Positions 29,510 through 39,717 are shown, numbered from the stretch's first letter. The stretch is 64,000 bases of DNA from Burkholderiaceae bacterium (GCA_023150375.1 JAKLLA010000017.1:1-64000); one strand, 5' to 3'. Made by a program: numbers and translations. Notes: a model not told the origin generated them from the letters alone.

Positions 29510-30913
29510 ATGGTCGACGTGTTGGTGATCGGAGGCGGCAACGCGGCGCTCTGCGCGGCGCTGATGGCGCGCGAGGCCGGCGCCTCGGTGCTGCTGCTGG
29601 AGGCCGCGCCGCGCGAGTGGCGCGGCGGCAACTCGCAGCACACCCGCAACCTGCGCTGCATGCACGATGCCCCGCAGGACGTGCTGGTCGACGCCTATCC
29701 CGAGGAGGAGTTCTGGCAGGACCTGCTGAAGGTCACCGGCGGCGCGACCGACGAGGCGCTGGCGCGGCGGGTGATCCGTGACTCGGGCACCTGCCGGCCC
29801 TGGATGGTGCGCCACGGCGTGCGCTTCCAGCCCTCGCTGTCGGGGGCGCTGCACACCGCGCGCACCAACGCCTTCTTCATGGGGGGCGGCAAGGCGCTGG
29901 TGAACGCCTATTACCGCAGCGCCGAGCGGCTGGGCGTGGCGATCCGCTACCAGGCGCCGGTGGACCGGCTGGAACTGCAGGACGGCCGCTTCGTCGCCGC
30001 CCATGTGGGCGGTGAGCGCCTCGAGGCGCGCAGCTGCGTGCTGGCCTGCGGCGGCTTTGAGTCGAACCGCGAGTGGCTGCGCGAGGCCTGGGGCGTGAAC
30101 GAGCGCGGCGAGTACCCGGCCGACCGCTTCCTGATCCGCGGAACCCGCTTCAACACCGGCGTGCTGCTGAAGTTCATGCTGGAGGCCGGCGCCGACCGCA
30201 TCGGCGACGCCACGCAGGCCCACATGGTGGCCATCGATGCGCGCGCGCCGCTCTACGACGGCGGCATCTGCACCCGCATCGACTGCGTGTCGCTCGGCGT
30301 GGTCGTCAACCGCGATGCCGAGCGCTTCTACGACGAGGGCGAGGACTTCTGGCCCAAGCGCTACGCCATCTGGGGCCGGCTGGTGGCGCAGCAGCCCGGG
30401 CAGCAGGCCTGGTCGATCATCGACGCCAAGGCGGTGGGCCGCTTCATGCCCCCGGTGTTCCCGGGTACCCGCGCCGACAGCCTGCCGGAACTGGCGCGCG
30501 CGCTCGGCCTGGACGAGGCGCGCTTCATGCACACGCTGAACGCCTACAACGCCGCCTGCCGCGAGGGCCGCTTCGACCACACCGTGCTGGACGACTGCGC
30601 CACCGTCGGGCTGCTGCCGGCCAAGACGCACTGGGCCCGGCCGATCGACACGCCGCCCTTCTACGGCTACGCGCTGTGCCCGGGCGTGACCTTCACCTAC
30701 CTCGGCCTGAAGACCGACGCCACCGCGGCGGTGCACTTCGGCGGCCGGCCCAGCCCGAACCTCTTCGTGGCCGGCGAAATGATGGCCGGCAACGTGCTCG
30801 GCCGCGGCTACACCGCCGGCGTGGGCATGTCCATCGGCACCGCCTTCGGGCGCATCGCCGGCACCGAGGCCGCCCGTGCGGCCGGCAAGGAGAGCTCCCG
30901 TGCAGCAGCCTGA
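29510..30913 (+). CDS. tcuA: FAD-dependent tricarballylate dehydrogenase
   Basis: The 467-residue flavoprotein belongs to the fumarate reductase/succinate dehydrogenase flavoprotein family. The dinucleotide fold [17 protein letters not shown] is at 6-22, the [14 protein letters not shown] segment and the GGFESNREW motif are typical of TcuA, and [21 protein letters not shown] closes the FAD domain (cited as the segment near residue 425). It oxidises tricarballylate to cis-aconitate. GGAGAG precedes the ATG. tcuB starts inside its last codons. Confidence 0.92.
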   Translation: MVDVLVIGGGNAALCAALMAREAGASVLLLEAAPREWRGGNSQHTRNLRCMHDAPQDVLVDAYPEEEFWQDLLKVTGGATDEALARRVIRDSGTCRPWMVRHGVRFQPSLSGALHTARTNAFFMGGGKALVNAYYRSAERLGVAIRYQAPVDRLELQDGRFVAAHVGGERLEARSCVLACGGFESNREWLREAWGVNERGEYPADRFLIRGTRFNTGVLLKFMLEAGADRIGDATQAHMVAIDARAPLYDGGICTRIDCVSLGVVVNRDAERFYDEGEDFWPKRYAIWGRLVAQQPGQQAWSIIDAKAVGRFMPPVFPGTRADSLPELARALGLDEARFMHTLNAYNAACREGRFDHTVLDDCATVGLLPAKTHWARPIDTPPFYGYALCPGVTFTYLGLKTDATAAVHFGGRPSPNLFVAGEMMAGNVLGRGYTAGVGMSIGTAFGRIAGTEAARAAGKESSRAAA

Positions 30914-32129
30914 AGCGGGCCGGGCCCGCGTCATTCCCATCCACGCGCTGCCGGCCGGCGAGCGTACAGACCCCGCCCGCTCCACCGATGCGGCCGGCGA
31001 GGTGGCCGAGGTGGCCCGCGTGATGCAGATCTGCAACGCCTGCCGCTACTGCGAGGGCTTCTGCGCCGTCTTCCCGGCCATGACGCGGCGGCTGGCGTTC
31101 GGCCCGGCCGATGCGCACTACCTCGCCAACCTCTGCCACAACTGCGGCGCCTGCCTGCACGCCTGCCAGTACGCACCGCCGCACGAGTTCGCGCTCAACG
31201 TGCCGCAGGCGATGGCCCGGCTGCGCCGCCGCACCTACGCGCAGTACGCCTGGCCGGCGGCGCTGGGCGGGCTGTACCAGCGCAACGGCCTGACGCTGGC
31301 GGTGGCGCTGGCCGCCGGGCTGGCGCTCTTCCTGGCGCTGGCGGTGGCGCTGTCCGGGCAGGGCGTGGCCGGGCTGTGGCAAGCGCGGCCCGATGGCGAC
31401 TTCTACGCCATCTTTCCCCACCACCTGATGGTGAGCCTGTTCGCGCCGGTGTTCGGCTTTGCGCTGCTGGCGCTGGGCCTGGGCGTGCGGCGCTTCTGGC
31501 GTGACGGCAGCGCGGGGGAGGCGACCGCGCCGCCCGCACCGGTCCCGATCCCCGGTGCGGCGGCGGCCGAGGCCGCGCGCGACGCCCTGCGGCTGAAGTA
31601 CCTCGACGGCGGCCACGGCGAGGGCTGCCACGAGGAGGACGACGCCGCCACGCTCGCGCGGCGCCGCCTGCACCACTTCACCTTCTACGGCTTCCTGCTG
31701 TGCTTCGCGGCCACCGGGGTGGCCACGCTCTACCACTACCTGCTGGGCTGGAGCGCCCCGTACGCCTGGACCAGCCTGCCCAAGCTGCTGGGCATCTCCG
31801 GCGGGCTGTCGCTGATGGTGGGCACGCTGGGGCTGTGGCGACTGAACCTGCGCCGCCACCCGCTGCAGCAGGACATCGCGCAACGGCCGATGGACCGCGG
31901 CTTCATCGCGCTGCTCTTCCTCACCGCCTCCAGCGGCCTGCTGCTGATGCTGCTGCGCAGCACGCCCGCCCTGCCGCTGGCGCTGTGCCTGCACCTGGGC
32001 GCGGTGATGGCGCTCTTCGCGACGCTTCCCTACGGCAAGTTCGCCCACGGCATCTACCGCGGAGCGGCGCTGCTGAAGTTCGCGGTCGAGCGTCGGCTGC
32101 CGAACCGCCTTGCGCTCGGCGACGACTGA
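30900..32129 (+). CDS. tcuB: Tricarballylate utilization protein TcuB (iron-sulfur, membrane)
   Basis: The 409-residue protein has two CxxCxxCxxxC clusters ([11 protein letters not shown] and [11 protein letters not shown]) and then six or so membrane helices. In Salmonella TcuB reoxidises the reduced FAD of TcuA and passes electrons to the quinone pool. The GTG at 30900 is chosen because AAGGAGAG precedes it by 5 bases; it overlaps the tcuA end by 14 bases. An earlier in-frame GTG at 30876 lacks such a site. Confidence 0.9.
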   Translation: MQQPEAGRARVIPIHALPAGERTDPARSTDAAGEVAEVARVMQICNACRYCEGFCAVFPAMTRRLAFGPADAHYLANLCHNCGACLHACQYAPPHEFALNVPQAMARLRRRTYAQYAWPAALGGLYQRNGLTLAVALAAGLALFLALAVALSGQGVAGLWQARPDGDFYAIFPHHLMVSLFAPVFGFALLALGLGVRRFWRDGSAGEATAPPAPVPIPGAAAAEAARDALRLKYLDGGHGEGCHEEDDAATLARRRLHHFTFYGFLLCFAATGVATLYHYLLGWSAPYAWTSLPKLLGISGGLSLMVGTLGLWRLNLRRHPLQQDIAQRPMDRGFIALLFLTASSGLLLMLLRSTPALPLALCLHLGAVMALFATLPYGKFAHGIYRGAALLKFAVERRLPNRLALGDD

Positions 32130-32210
32130 ACGCTGCGCTGTCCCCCTTTGCCGACCGCTTTCGGCGGCCTTCGGCGCCACTCGACCGCTTTCCCCCTACG
32201 GAGACACACC

Positions 32211-33185
32211 ATGAATCGACGCCACACTGCCCTGGCCCTGGCCGCCGCCCTGTTCGCTGCGACGGCTTCCCCGCCTGCGGCCGCCCAGGAATGGCCGCCC
32301 AAGGTCACCACGATCGTGGTCGGCTTCGCCGCTGGCGGGGCGGCCGACGGCGCTGCGCGCGTCATTGCCCGGCGGCTGCAGGAGAACCTCGGCCGCACCG
32401 TCGTGGTCGAGAACCGCGCCGGCGCAGGCGGCAACCTGGCGCATCAGTACGTCGCCAAGGCCCCGGCCGACGGCTCGGTGATCCTGCTCGGCTCGATCGG
32501 GCCGCTGGCGATCGCGCCGCACATGATGAACGTCGGCTACGACGTGCAGAAGGATCTGGCGCCGCTGACCATGGGCCTGTCCTTCCCGAATGTGCTGGTG
32601 GTGCACACCGGCGTGGGCGTGAAGACGCTGGGCGAGTTCATCGCCAAGGCCAAGGCCCATCCGGGCGCGCTGGATTTCGCCTCCACCGGCAACGGCTCGG
32701 CCTCGCACCTGGCCGGCGAGCTGCTGAACCTGCGTGCCGGCATCGACACCGTGCACATCCCCTACAAGGGCGGCGCACCGGCGCTGCAGGACCTGCTGGG
32801 CGGGCGTGTGGCGGCCTACTTCTCCACGCCGGCCACCGCGCAGCCGCACATCGAGGCCGGCAAGCTGCTGCCGCTGGCCACCACCGGCCTGGCGCGCTCG
32901 CCCTTCATGCCTCAGGTGCCGACGGTGGCCGAGTCGGGCTTCCCGGGCTTCAGCGCGACCAACTGGTACGCCTTCGTCGCCCCGGGCCGCACCCCCGCGG
33001 CCCTCCTGGATCGCTGGAACGCCGAGCTGGTCAAGGCCCTGAACGCCCCCGACGTGAAGGCGGAACTGGACAAGCACGGCCTGACGGCTGCGCCCGGCTC
33101 GCGCGACGAGCTGGCACGCTACATCGCCGCGGAGTCGAAGGCCTGGGGCCAGCTGGTGCGCGAGCGGCGCATCAAGCCGGACTGA
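32211..33185 (+). CDS. Bug (TctC) family substrate receptor, likely tricarboxylate-specific
   Basis: The 324-residue secreted receptor has a signal peptide (about 1-25, ending AAA-QEW). The Bug segments VTTIVVGFAAGGAADGAARV (residues near 32-51) and VVENRAGAGGN follow. ACGGAGA precedes the ATG. It follows tcuB on the same strand with an 81-base gap, where Salmonella instead carries the MFS carrier gene tcuC. It may therefore deliver tricarballylate or citrate, but no TctAB membrane partner is present. Confidence 0.87.
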   Translation: MNRRHTALALAAALFAATASPPAAAQEWPPKVTTIVVGFAAGGAADGAARVIARRLQENLGRTVVVENRAGAGGNLAHQYVAKAPADGSVILLGSIGPLAIAPHMMNVGYDVQKDLAPLTMGLSFPNVLVVHTGVGVKTLGEFIAKAKAHPGALDFASTGNGSASHLAGELLNLRAGIDTVHIPYKGGAPALQDLLGGRVAAYFSTPATAQPHIEAGKLLPLATTGLARSPFMPQVPTVAESGFPGFSATNWYAFVAPGRTPAALLDRWNAELVKALNAPDVKAELDKHGLTAAPGSRDELARYIAAESKAWGQLVRERRIKPD

Positions 33186-33383
33186 CCGGCCCGCAGACAC
33201 GCACGGGTCGGTCACGCCAGGGCGCCTGATCGGCCTGCGGCCTGGCCAGCCGACGCTTCTGGCTGCTTCCCGACCGGCAGCGGCCCGTTGCGCTCGGCAG
33301 GCTTTCCGGGCCACACACCCGCCCAGACCCCGGTGCCGGCGCGGCTGCCGGGCCGGCGCGCCTGCCCACCCCGGCGAAACGGT

Positions 33384-33389
33384 TATCCT
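33384..33389 (+). promoter_or_regulatory. Candidate -10 box directly upstream of the DUF924 gene
   Basis: TATCCT ends 6 bases before the ATG at 33396 with no ribosome-binding site between, the same arrangement as for the methyltransferase at 19306. The rest of the 210-base gap after 33185 shows nothing recognisable. Confidence 0.35.
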
Positions 33390-33395
33390 GCGGCG

Positions 33396-34007
33396 ATGGA
33401 TCCCTCATCGGCCCGTCTTCGTTCCTCCGCCCCCGTGGCGCTGCCGCCGGCCGCGGCCGAAGTGCTGGATTTCTGGTTTGCCGGGCAGGAGGCGCCGCGC
33501 GAGATCTGGTTTCGCAAGAGCAGTTCGTACGACGCGCTGGTGCGCGAGCGCTTCGCCGGGCTGATCGAGCAGGCGCTGGCCGACCAGCTGGGCGGCTGGA
33601 CCGCCCGGCCCGATGCCGCGCTGGCGCAGGTGCTGCTGCTGGACCAGTTCACCCGCAACGTCTTTCGCGACACCCCGCGCGCCTTCGCCGGCGACACGCT
33701 GGCGCTGGCCGCCGCGCAGGGCATGTGTGCCCGCGGCGACGACCTGGCGCTGGCGCCGGTGCAGCGGGTGTTCGTCTACCTGCCCTTCGAGCATGCCGAG
33801 GATGCGGCGATGCAGGCCGAGTCGCTGCGCCGCTTCGAGGCGCTGGCCCAGGCGCATCCCGGCATGGCCGGCTTCCTGGACTACGCGCGCCGGCACGCCG
33901 AGGTGATCCGGCGCTTCGGGCGTTTCCCGCACCGCAACGCCATCCTCGGGCGCGCCTCGACGCCCGAGGAGATCGAGTTCCTGCAGCAGCCCGGCTCGTC
34001 GTTCTGA
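33396..34007 (+). CDS. DUF924 family protein
   Basis: The 203-residue protein is a helical, TPR-like DUF924 member with conserved VLDFWFAG, LLLDQFTRNVFRDTP and VFVYLPFEHAED segments. No activity is established for the family. It converges on the prolyl oligopeptidase gene, with a short GC hairpin between the stops. Confidence 0.88.
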   Translation: MDPSSARLRSSAPVALPPAAAEVLDFWFAGQEAPREIWFRKSSSYDALVRERFAGLIEQALADQLGGWTARPDAALAQVLLLDQFTRNVFRDTPRAFAGDTLALAAAQGMCARGDDLALAPVQRVFVYLPFEHAEDAAMQAESLRRFEALAQAHPGMAGFLDYARRHAEVIRRFGRFPHRNAILGRASTPEEIEFLQQPGSSF

Positions 34008-34043
34008 CCGGGGCGGTGCCCCCGCCCGCCGGGGCCGCGAGGC

Positions 34044-36269
34044 TCAGCGGTCGACGCGGCGCCGTCCGGCGCGCCAGAGCGTGAAGGCGAACTCGTCGGC
34101 GCGCTGCTCGTCGATCTGGCTGCGCGTGCTGCCCATGCCGTGGCCCGCGTCGAAGTCCACCCGCAGCAGCACCGGGTTGGCCGAGCGGTTGGCCTGCTGC
34201 AGCCGGGCGGCCATCTTGCCGCCCTGCCAGGCCTCCACGCGCGGGTCGGTCATGCCGATGGTCAGCAGCACCGCCGGGTAGCGGGTGCCGTCCTGCACGT
34301 GGTAGAGCGCGTCCATCGCCTTCAGGCCCAGGAAGCCGGCGCGGTCGGTGACGCTGCCGAACTCGTCGATGTTGGGCGGGCCGTTCTGGCCGAACTCCAT
34401 GCGCAGCGCGTTGGAGACACCGACGTTGGAGATCACCCCGGCGAACAGGTCGGGCCGCTCGGTCAGGGCCCGCCCGACCGTGATGCCGCCGGCCGAGCCG
34501 CCCTGGATCGTCAGCGTGGCGCGCGAGGCCCAGCCGCGCCGGATCAGCTCCTCGCAGCAGTCGATCAGGTCGCGCCAGGTGTTGGGCTTGGCGAGCTTCT
34601 GCCCGGCCTTCCACCAGCGCTTGCCGTACTCGCCGCCGCCGCGCACATGCGCCACCGCGAACACCCCGCCGCGCTCGAGCAGCGCCAGGGTGCGCGGGCT
34701 GAAGTAGGGGCCCATCGAGATCTGGTAGGAGCCGTAGGCGCTGACCAGGGTGGGGTTGCGGCCGTCGCGGCGCAGGCCCTTCTTCGCGACGATGGACAGC
34801 GGCACGCGGGTGCCGTCGCGCGCGGTGGCGAAGCTGCGCTGCGCCTCGTAGCCCGACAGGTCCAGCGCCGGCGGCGGCACCAGGCCGGCCGGTTCGGTGC
34901 GCCCCGGGCCGTCGAGGCCGGGCCGGTGGCGGAAGGTGGTGAAGGGCAGCAGCCAGCTGCTGCCGTCCAGCCAGCAGCCGTCCTCGCCACTGTGCGCGCC
35001 GATCGCCTCGATCGAGCCCTCGAAGGGCAGCGGCACGTCGCTCACGCGGCCCTGGCGATCCAGGCGGCGCAGGCTGTGGTAGCCGCCGTCCAGGTCGAGC
35101 AGGTACAGCCCGTCGCGCGCCAGCGCGATCGACTCGATCACCTTCGGCCCTTCGGGCACCACGGTGACCGCGCGGGCGAAGGAGGCCTCGGCCAGCGGGG
35201 TGCGCAGCAGCCGGGCATTGGGGGCCTCCCGGGTGCTGAGCAGGTAGAGGTGCTCGGCATCGAAGGCGAAGCGCACCACCTCGTCGTCCAGGCTGGCCAC
35301 CGGTCGCCAGGCGGCCCGGCCGGCCAGCACCTCGGCCAGCGGCGCGACGAACAGCGGGTTCTCGCGCCGCACCCCGCCGAACAGCGCCAGCACGGCCCAG
35401 TCACTGCCCCGGGCGGTGACGATGGCGGGGAACTCCAGCTCGGTCAGCGGCAGCGCCGGGTCGCGGCCGTAGGCCACCAGCACCGGGTCGTCCTTCGGGT
35501 CCTGGCCCAGGCGGTGCAGCAGCACCGGCGAGCGCTTGTAGTAGTCCACCGAACCCAGCTTCGCAGGGTCGGCCACCCGGGCGTAGAAGAAGCCGCTGCC
35601 ATCGGGCAGCCAGGAGGGACCGGCGTACTGCGTGCCGGGGATGCGCTCGGGCAGCACCCGGCCGCTGTCGACCTCCATGATGTGCAGCACCGAGTTCTCG
35701 CTGCCCGCGCTGGACAGGCCGTAGACCACGTGGCGGCCGTCCGGCGAGGCCACCCACCAGTCCAGCGAGACATGGGCGCCGTCGTCTCCCTTCATGCCGG
35801 TGGGGTCGATCAGGATGCGCTCCGGCGCCTGGGCCTGCAGCCGCACGGCCAGCTTGAAGTTGTCGGCACCGGCCGGGCGCACCTGGTAGAACACCCGCCC
35901 GCCGGCCGACTGCACCCCGTAGGCCACCGCGGTGCCTGCCGACAGCTCGGTGATGCGCTGGCGCAGCCGGTCGCGCCCGGGAATGCCGCCCAGCACCTGG
36001 CGCGCGTAGGCATCCTGGCCGCGCATGAAGGGCTCCCAGTCGGGATCCTTCGGGTTCTCCATCCAGCGGTAGGGGTCGACCACGGTCTCGCCGTGGAAGG
36101 TCTCGCGCACCGGCTCGACGCGGGCGACCGGCGGGCGCAGGCGGGGGCTGGCGCCGGCCTCCCGGGCCGCCCGGGCGAGGGTGGACAGCGGGAACAGGCC
36201 GGCCAGGGCGCTGCCGGCGATCAGGCTGCGGCGGCGCAGGCCGCGGCGGGGGGGCAGGGGAGGGGTCAC
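34044..36269 (-). CDS. Exported prolyl oligopeptidase family serine peptidase (S9A)
   Basis: The 741-residue protein has an N-terminal beta-propeller (from PPVARVEPVRETFHG, about residues 40-400) and a C-terminal alpha/beta-hydrolase domain. The nucleophile is in IQGGSAGG, the acid probably in GMTDPRVEAW, and the His in DAGHGMG. The N-terminus RRGLRRRSLIAGSALAGLF looks like a Tat signal, so it acts outside the cytoplasm. I chose GTG 36269 because GGAG lies 5 bases upstream; a longer frame to 36425 adds no family sequence. It would cleave short proline-containing peptides. Confidence 0.88.
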   Translation of the reverse strand: MTPPLPPRRGLRRRSLIAGSALAGLFPLSTLARAAREAGASPRLRPPVARVEPVRETFHGETVVDPYRWMENPKDPDWEPFMRGQDAYARQVLGGIPGRDRLRQRITELSAGTAVAYGVQSAGGRVFYQVRPAGADNFKLAVRLQAQAPERILIDPTGMKGDDGAHVSLDWWVASPDGRHVVYGLSSAGSENSVLHIMEVDSGRVLPERIPGTQYAGPSWLPDGSGFFYARVADPAKLGSVDYYKRSPVLLHRLGQDPKDDPVLVAYGRDPALPLTELEFPAIVTARGSDWAVLALFGGVRRENPLFVAPLAEVLAGRAAWRPVASLDDEVVRFAFDAEHLYLLSTREAPNARLLRTPLAEASFARAVTVVPEGPKVIESIALARDGLYLLDLDGGYHSLRRLDRQGRVSDVPLPFEGSIEAIGAHSGEDGCWLDGSSWLLPFTTFRHRPGLDGPGRTEPAGLVPPPALDLSGYEAQRSFATARDGTRVPLSIVAKKGLRRDGRNPTLVSAYGSYQISMGPYFSPRTLALLERGGVFAVAHVRGGGEYGKRWWKAGQKLAKPNTWRDLIDCCEELIRRGWASRATLTIQGGSAGGITVGRALTERPDLFAGVISNVGVSNALRMEFGQNGPPNIDEFGSVTDRAGFLGLKAMDALYHVQDGTRYPAVLLTIGMTDPRVEAWQGGKMAARLQQANRSANPVLLRVDFDAGHGMGSTRSQIDEQRADEFAFTLWRAGRRRVDR

Positions 36270-36447
36270 GGACACTCCGGCGCAAAGCTGCACAGGGCGC
36301 CGATCTTGCCAGTTCCGCGGCGCTGGCGCGTGGTGCAGGGCCCACCGCCGGGCTGGCCGCACTGGGCAGCCCCGGTCGGCTGGGCTAGCATCCGGGCGGG
36401 GCGAGCGCGCCCCGTCCCGTGACAACCGTCACGCCCCAGGAGCAACG

Positions 36448-36759
36448 ATGAGCGACTACCTGCCGGATATCCAGAAGTACAGCGCCAACGTGAACGAGGC
36501 TGCCGTCAAGACCATCGTCAACTACTGCGGCATCGCCCTGCGCAATGCCGACTCGTCGCTGGTGTCCTCCACCGACAAGTCCGAACTCGACCGGGTCCGC
36601 GACGGCTTCGCCGCCAAGAAGCTCGGCCTGAGCTCCGAGGCCGCCGAGGCCGCCATCGCCCAGGTGGTGGAGAAGATGAAGGGCGTGCCGCGCAAGCACC
36701 GCGTGACCTTCTACTACCTGCTGGCCGAGGCCAGCGGGACGATGGGCAAGCTGGGCTGA
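36448..36759 (+). CDS. DUF2853 family protein
   Basis: The 103-residue protein matches DUF2853 (N-terminal YLPDIQKYSANVNEAAVKTI, residues 4-23; then a helical body ending FYYLLAEASGTMGKL). No function is known. AGGAG precedes the ATG by 6 bases. Confidence 0.85.
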   Translation: MSDYLPDIQKYSANVNEAAVKTIVNYCGIALRNADSSLVSSTDKSELDRVRDGFAAKKLGLSSEAAEAAIAQVVEKMKGVPRKHRVTFYYLLAEASGTMGKLG

Positions 36760-36839
36760 GCCGCGGCGCCGGGGTCGGGGCGGCGACAATCGCGGCCGCA
36801 GCCGGCCCCCCGGTCTGCGAGGATGCCGGAGATTGCCCG

Positions 36840-37244
36840 ATGACCGCCCCCGAAGACCTGAACCCCACCTACACCCGCGTCGCCCTGATCACCCGCCCGG
36901 ACGGACGGGCCGACTGGGAGGAGACGCCGATCGCGCTGACCGAGGGCTCGCCGCTGGCGCGGCTGTCGCCGCTGGCGCCCAGCAGCGGCTGGCAGCTGCG
37001 CCACAGCCCGGTGGGCTTTCGCAGCGACTTCCACTGCACGGGGCACCCGCAGTGGCTGTTCGTGCTCGGCGGTGCGATGGAGATCGGCCTGCAGGACGGG
37101 CGCAAGCGGGTCTTCCGCGCCGGTGAAGGCTTCTGGTCGGCCGATGTGCTGCCCGAAGGGGCCACCTTCGACCCCCGCCTGCACGGCCACTGCAGCGCCC
37201 AGGTGGGCGACGAGCCGCTGGTGACGCTGTTCGTGCGGGCATGA
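36840..37244 (+). CDS. Cupin-fold protein
   Basis: The 134-residue protein looks like a single-domain cupin: DFHCTGHPQWLFVLGGAMEIG holds the first conserved box with two His (around residues 64-84), and RAGEGFWSADVLP corresponds to the inter-box turn. It may bind a divalent metal. No substrate can be suggested. Confidence 0.75.
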   Translation: MTAPEDLNPTYTRVALITRPDGRADWEETPIALTEGSPLARLSPLAPSSGWQLRHSPVGFRSDFHCTGHPQWLFVLGGAMEIGLQDGRKRVFRAGEGFWSADVLPEGATFDPRLHGHCSAQVGDEPLVTLFVRA

Positions 37245-37323
37245 GCGCACCCGCTGTGCCGCAGCGGGGCCGGCGCGTGCTGCTCCGGGCGCGCAGGTCA
37301 TGCCGTGACCGGAGGGCCCGCCG

Positions 37324-37563
37324 GTGAGCGCGCTGGCGGCAGCCCCGACGAACCTGGCCGAGGCGCGGGCCCTGATCGCGCAGCTGCAGGCGGCCCTGCA
37401 GGGGCAGGGTCTGGCGCATCGCGCCGCGCCGCCCGAGCCGACCACCTGCTGCGGGCGCGGCTGCAACGGCTGCGTCTGGGAGGGTTACTACGCCGCGCTG
37501 GCCTTCTGGTGCGACGATGCGCAGGCGCTGCTGCAGGCGTCGCCGTCGGCCGGGAAAGGCTGA
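37324..37563 (+). CDS. Oxidoreductase-like domain protein (small Cys-rich)
   Basis: The 79-residue protein has the short oxidoreductase-like signature PPEPTTCCGRGCNGCVWEGYY, quoted here by its Cys pattern CCxxxCxxC (about residues 42-50). Members are small predicted metal or redox proteins without known function. The start is GTG 37324. It converges on selD; whether it belongs with the selenium genes is unknown. Confidence 0.75.
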   Translation: MSALAAAPTNLAEARALIAQLQAALQGQGLAHRAAPPEPTTCCGRGCNGCVWEGYYAALAFWCDDAQALLQASPSAGKG

Positions 37564-37618
37564 CGCCGCAGCGCGGGGCCGAGGCCGGGCCGCGACCGGC
37601 GCGGCGCAGCGATCCGCG

Positions 37619-38701
37619 TCAGTCCACCTGCAGCTTGGCGCCGCCGGCCTGCGGCAGGGCCTCGACGCGGCCGACCACCGCCGCCTGTTCGAAGCCGTGG
37701 CGGGCGAACACCGCCCGCACCGCGTCCAGCGTGTCCGGCCTGCAGGACACCAGCAGGCCGCCGCTGGTCTGCGGGTCGGTGAGCAGGGCGCGGTCGGCCT
37801 CGCCGAAGCCGGCGGGCAGCGCCACCTCGGCCCCGTAGCCGGCCCAGTTGCGCCCGGAGGCGCCGGTCACCAGGCCCTGCTCGGCCAGCGCCTGCACGCC
37901 CTCGAGGCGGGGCACGGCGGCCCAGTCGATCACCACCCGGCAGCCCGAGCCGCGCGCCAGTTCCAGGCCGTGGCCGGCCAGGCCGAAGCCGGTGACATCG
38001 GTGATCGCGTGCACGCCGTCGAGCTCGGCCAGTTCCGGGCCCGGGGTGTTCAGCCGCGTGGTGGTGGCGATCATGCGGGCGTAGCCGGCCTCGTCGAGGC
38101 GGCCCTTCTTGAGCGCGGCCGACAGCACCCCCACGCCGATGGGCTTGCCCAGCACGAGCAGGTCGCCGGCCTGTGCATCGGCGTTGCGGCGCACCCGCTT
38201 CGGGTGCACCAGGCCCAGCGCCACCAGGCCGTAGATCGCTTCCACCGAGTCGATCGTGTGGCCGCCCGCGATCGGGATGCCGGCGCTGCGGCAGACCGAG
38301 GCGCCGCCTTCCAGGATGCGGCCGATGGTGGCGGTGGACAGCACATTGATCGGCATGCCCACCAGCGCCAGCGCCAGGATCGGCCGCCCGCCCATGGCGT
38401 AGACGTCGCTGATGGCGTTGGTGGCGGCGATGCGGCCGAAGTCGAAGGGGTCGTCGACGATCGGCATGAAGAAGTCGGTGGTGGCGATCAGCGCCTGCTC
38501 GTCGTTGAGCTGGTAGACGGCCGCGTCGTCGGCGGTCTCGATGCCCACCAGCAGCTCCTTGGGGATGGGCATGGCCGCCGTGCCCTTCAGGATCTCGGAG
38601 AGCACGCCCGGTGCGATCTTGCAGCCGCAGCCGCCACCGTGCGACAGCGAGGTCAGACGGGGCTCGGCGGCGGGGGCGGGGCAGGCGGCAGGGGGCGTCA
38701 T
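37619..38701 (-). CDS. selD: Selenide, water dikinase (selenophosphate synthase)
   Basis: The 360-residue ATP-dependent enzyme makes selenophosphate from selenide. The glycine-rich loop HGGGCGCK places the catalytic Cys at residue 25 (Cys17 in E. coli) followed by Lys28. It is Cys, not selenocysteine: no in-frame TGA is needed. Asp-rich metal sites (TADDAAVY, TTDFF) follow. The ATG at 38701 overlaps the senB stop (ATGA), so selenophosphate production is translationally coupled to SenB, which uses it. No selA, selB or selU is in the window. Confidence 0.95.
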   Translation of the reverse strand: MTPPAACPAPAAEPRLTSLSHGGGCGCKIAPGVLSEILKGTAAMPIPKELLVGIETADDAAVYQLNDEQALIATTDFFMPIVDDPFDFGRIAATNAISDVYAMGGRPILALALVGMPINVLSTATIGRILEGGASVCRSAGIPIAGGHTIDSVEAIYGLVALGLVHPKRVRRNADAQAGDLLVLGKPIGVGVLSAALKKGRLDEAGYARMIATTTRLNTPGPELAELDGVHAITDVTGFGLAGHGLELARGSGCRVVIDWAAVPRLEGVQALAEQGLVTGASGRNWAGYGAEVALPAGFGEADRALLTDPQTSGGLLVSCRPDTLDAVRAVFARHGFEQAAVVGRVEALPQAGGAKLQVD

Positions 38702-39717
38702 GGGCGGGGTTCTCCGGGGGTGTTCGGGGCGCCGGTCAGGTCGGCCAGCAGGCGCAGCAGGTGGTCTCGCTCGCGCGCGGGCTCGAAGCGCGCGGCGCGC
38801 TCGGCGCACTGGGCGCGCAGGGCCGGCAGCATAGCGGCATCGTCGCGGGCGCGTTCGATCAGGGCCGCCAGCGCGGCGTCGTCGCCCCAGTCGAACAGGC
38901 CGCCGTAGTCCTCGCCCAGCAGGCCGAGGTTGCCGTCGATGCGCGAGGCCAGGACGGGGGTGCCGCTGACCAGGGCCTCGGTCACCACATGCGCGCCGCC
39001 TTCCATGCGGCTGGGGTGCACCAGCAGCTGCGCGTCGCGGATGCGGCGGCGTGTGGCCGCGTGCGGCAGCGCGCCCAGCCAGCGGTAGTGCGGGCACTCG
39101 GCCTGCAGCGCGCGCGCCTGGTCGGCCAGGGCCGGGTCGAGCGCGGCGCCGATGTGGTCGAAGCGCAGGTCGGTGCGCGCGGCCAGGCGGCGCACCGCGG
39201 CGAAGAAGGTGGCGGGCGACTTCTCCTCGCGCAGGTGGCCCACCATCAGCGCGCGCAGGTGGCGCCGCGGCCGCTGCGTTGCGGGCTGCAGGGCGCGCGC
39301 GGACTGCAGGATCACCGTGGTCTTCGCGCGCAGGGCGGGCGCCAGCCGCTGCGGGCCGCAGTCGTTGAGCACCACCAGCCGGTCGGCCAGTGCCAGCGAG
39401 CGCTGCGCGTCGGCGTCGGCGTCGATGTCGCGGTACAGGTCGGTGCCGGTGAGCACCAGCACCAGCGGCCGATCGGGATGCGTGGTCTTCCAGGCGAGGA
39501 TCGACGCGGCCGAGCGACGCGCGTGCAGCGCGATCATCAGCGCGGCGTCGGCGGCGCCCGGGCCGGCATGATCCGCCGCAAGCCCGTCCCAGCGGTCCCG
39601 CAGCTGCACTCGATAATGGCCCGCCAGCATGCCGGCCCAGCGTCGGGCGGTCTGCCAGTTGCCGTTGTTGGCGTCGGCCAGGGCTGGCGTCACCAGGACC
39701 AGGGCGGGGCGCTGCAT
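38698..39717 (-). CDS. senB: Selenosugar synthase SenB
   Basis: The 339-residue GT-B glycosyltransferase-like protein resembles SenB, which in Variovorax joins selenophosphate and a UDP-sugar to give a selenosugar. Visible features are the N-terminal LVTPALADANNGNWQTARRW segment, LTGTDLYRDI, a central MVGHLREEKSP and the donor-site HPSRMEGGAHVVTEAL segment. I start at ATG 39717 because the bases around it match those at the egtD start (CTCGAACGATGC); ATG 39729 is four codons upstream. It overlaps selD and diverges from senA with only 31 bases between starts. Confidence 0.9.
   Translation of the reverse strand: MQRPALVLVTPALADANNGNWQTARRWAGMLAGHYRVQLRDRWDGLAADHAGPGAADAALMIALHARRSAASILAWKTTHPDRPLVLVLTGTDLYRDIDADADAQRSLALADRLVVLNDCGPQRLAPALRAKTTVILQSARALQPATQRPRRHLRALMVGHLREEKSPATFFAAVRRLAARTDLRFDHIGAALDPALADQARALQAECPHYRWLGALPHAATRRRIRDAQLLVHPSRMEGGAHVVTEALVSGTPVLASRIDGNLGLLGEDYGGLFDWGDDAALAALIERARDDAAMLPALRAQCAERAARFEPARERDHLLRLLADLTGAPNTPGEPRP

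Noticed and set aside
37619-38701. SelD considered as a selenoprotein
   Set aside because: The catalytic position is an ordinary Cys codon in GGGCGCK and there is no in-frame TGA.
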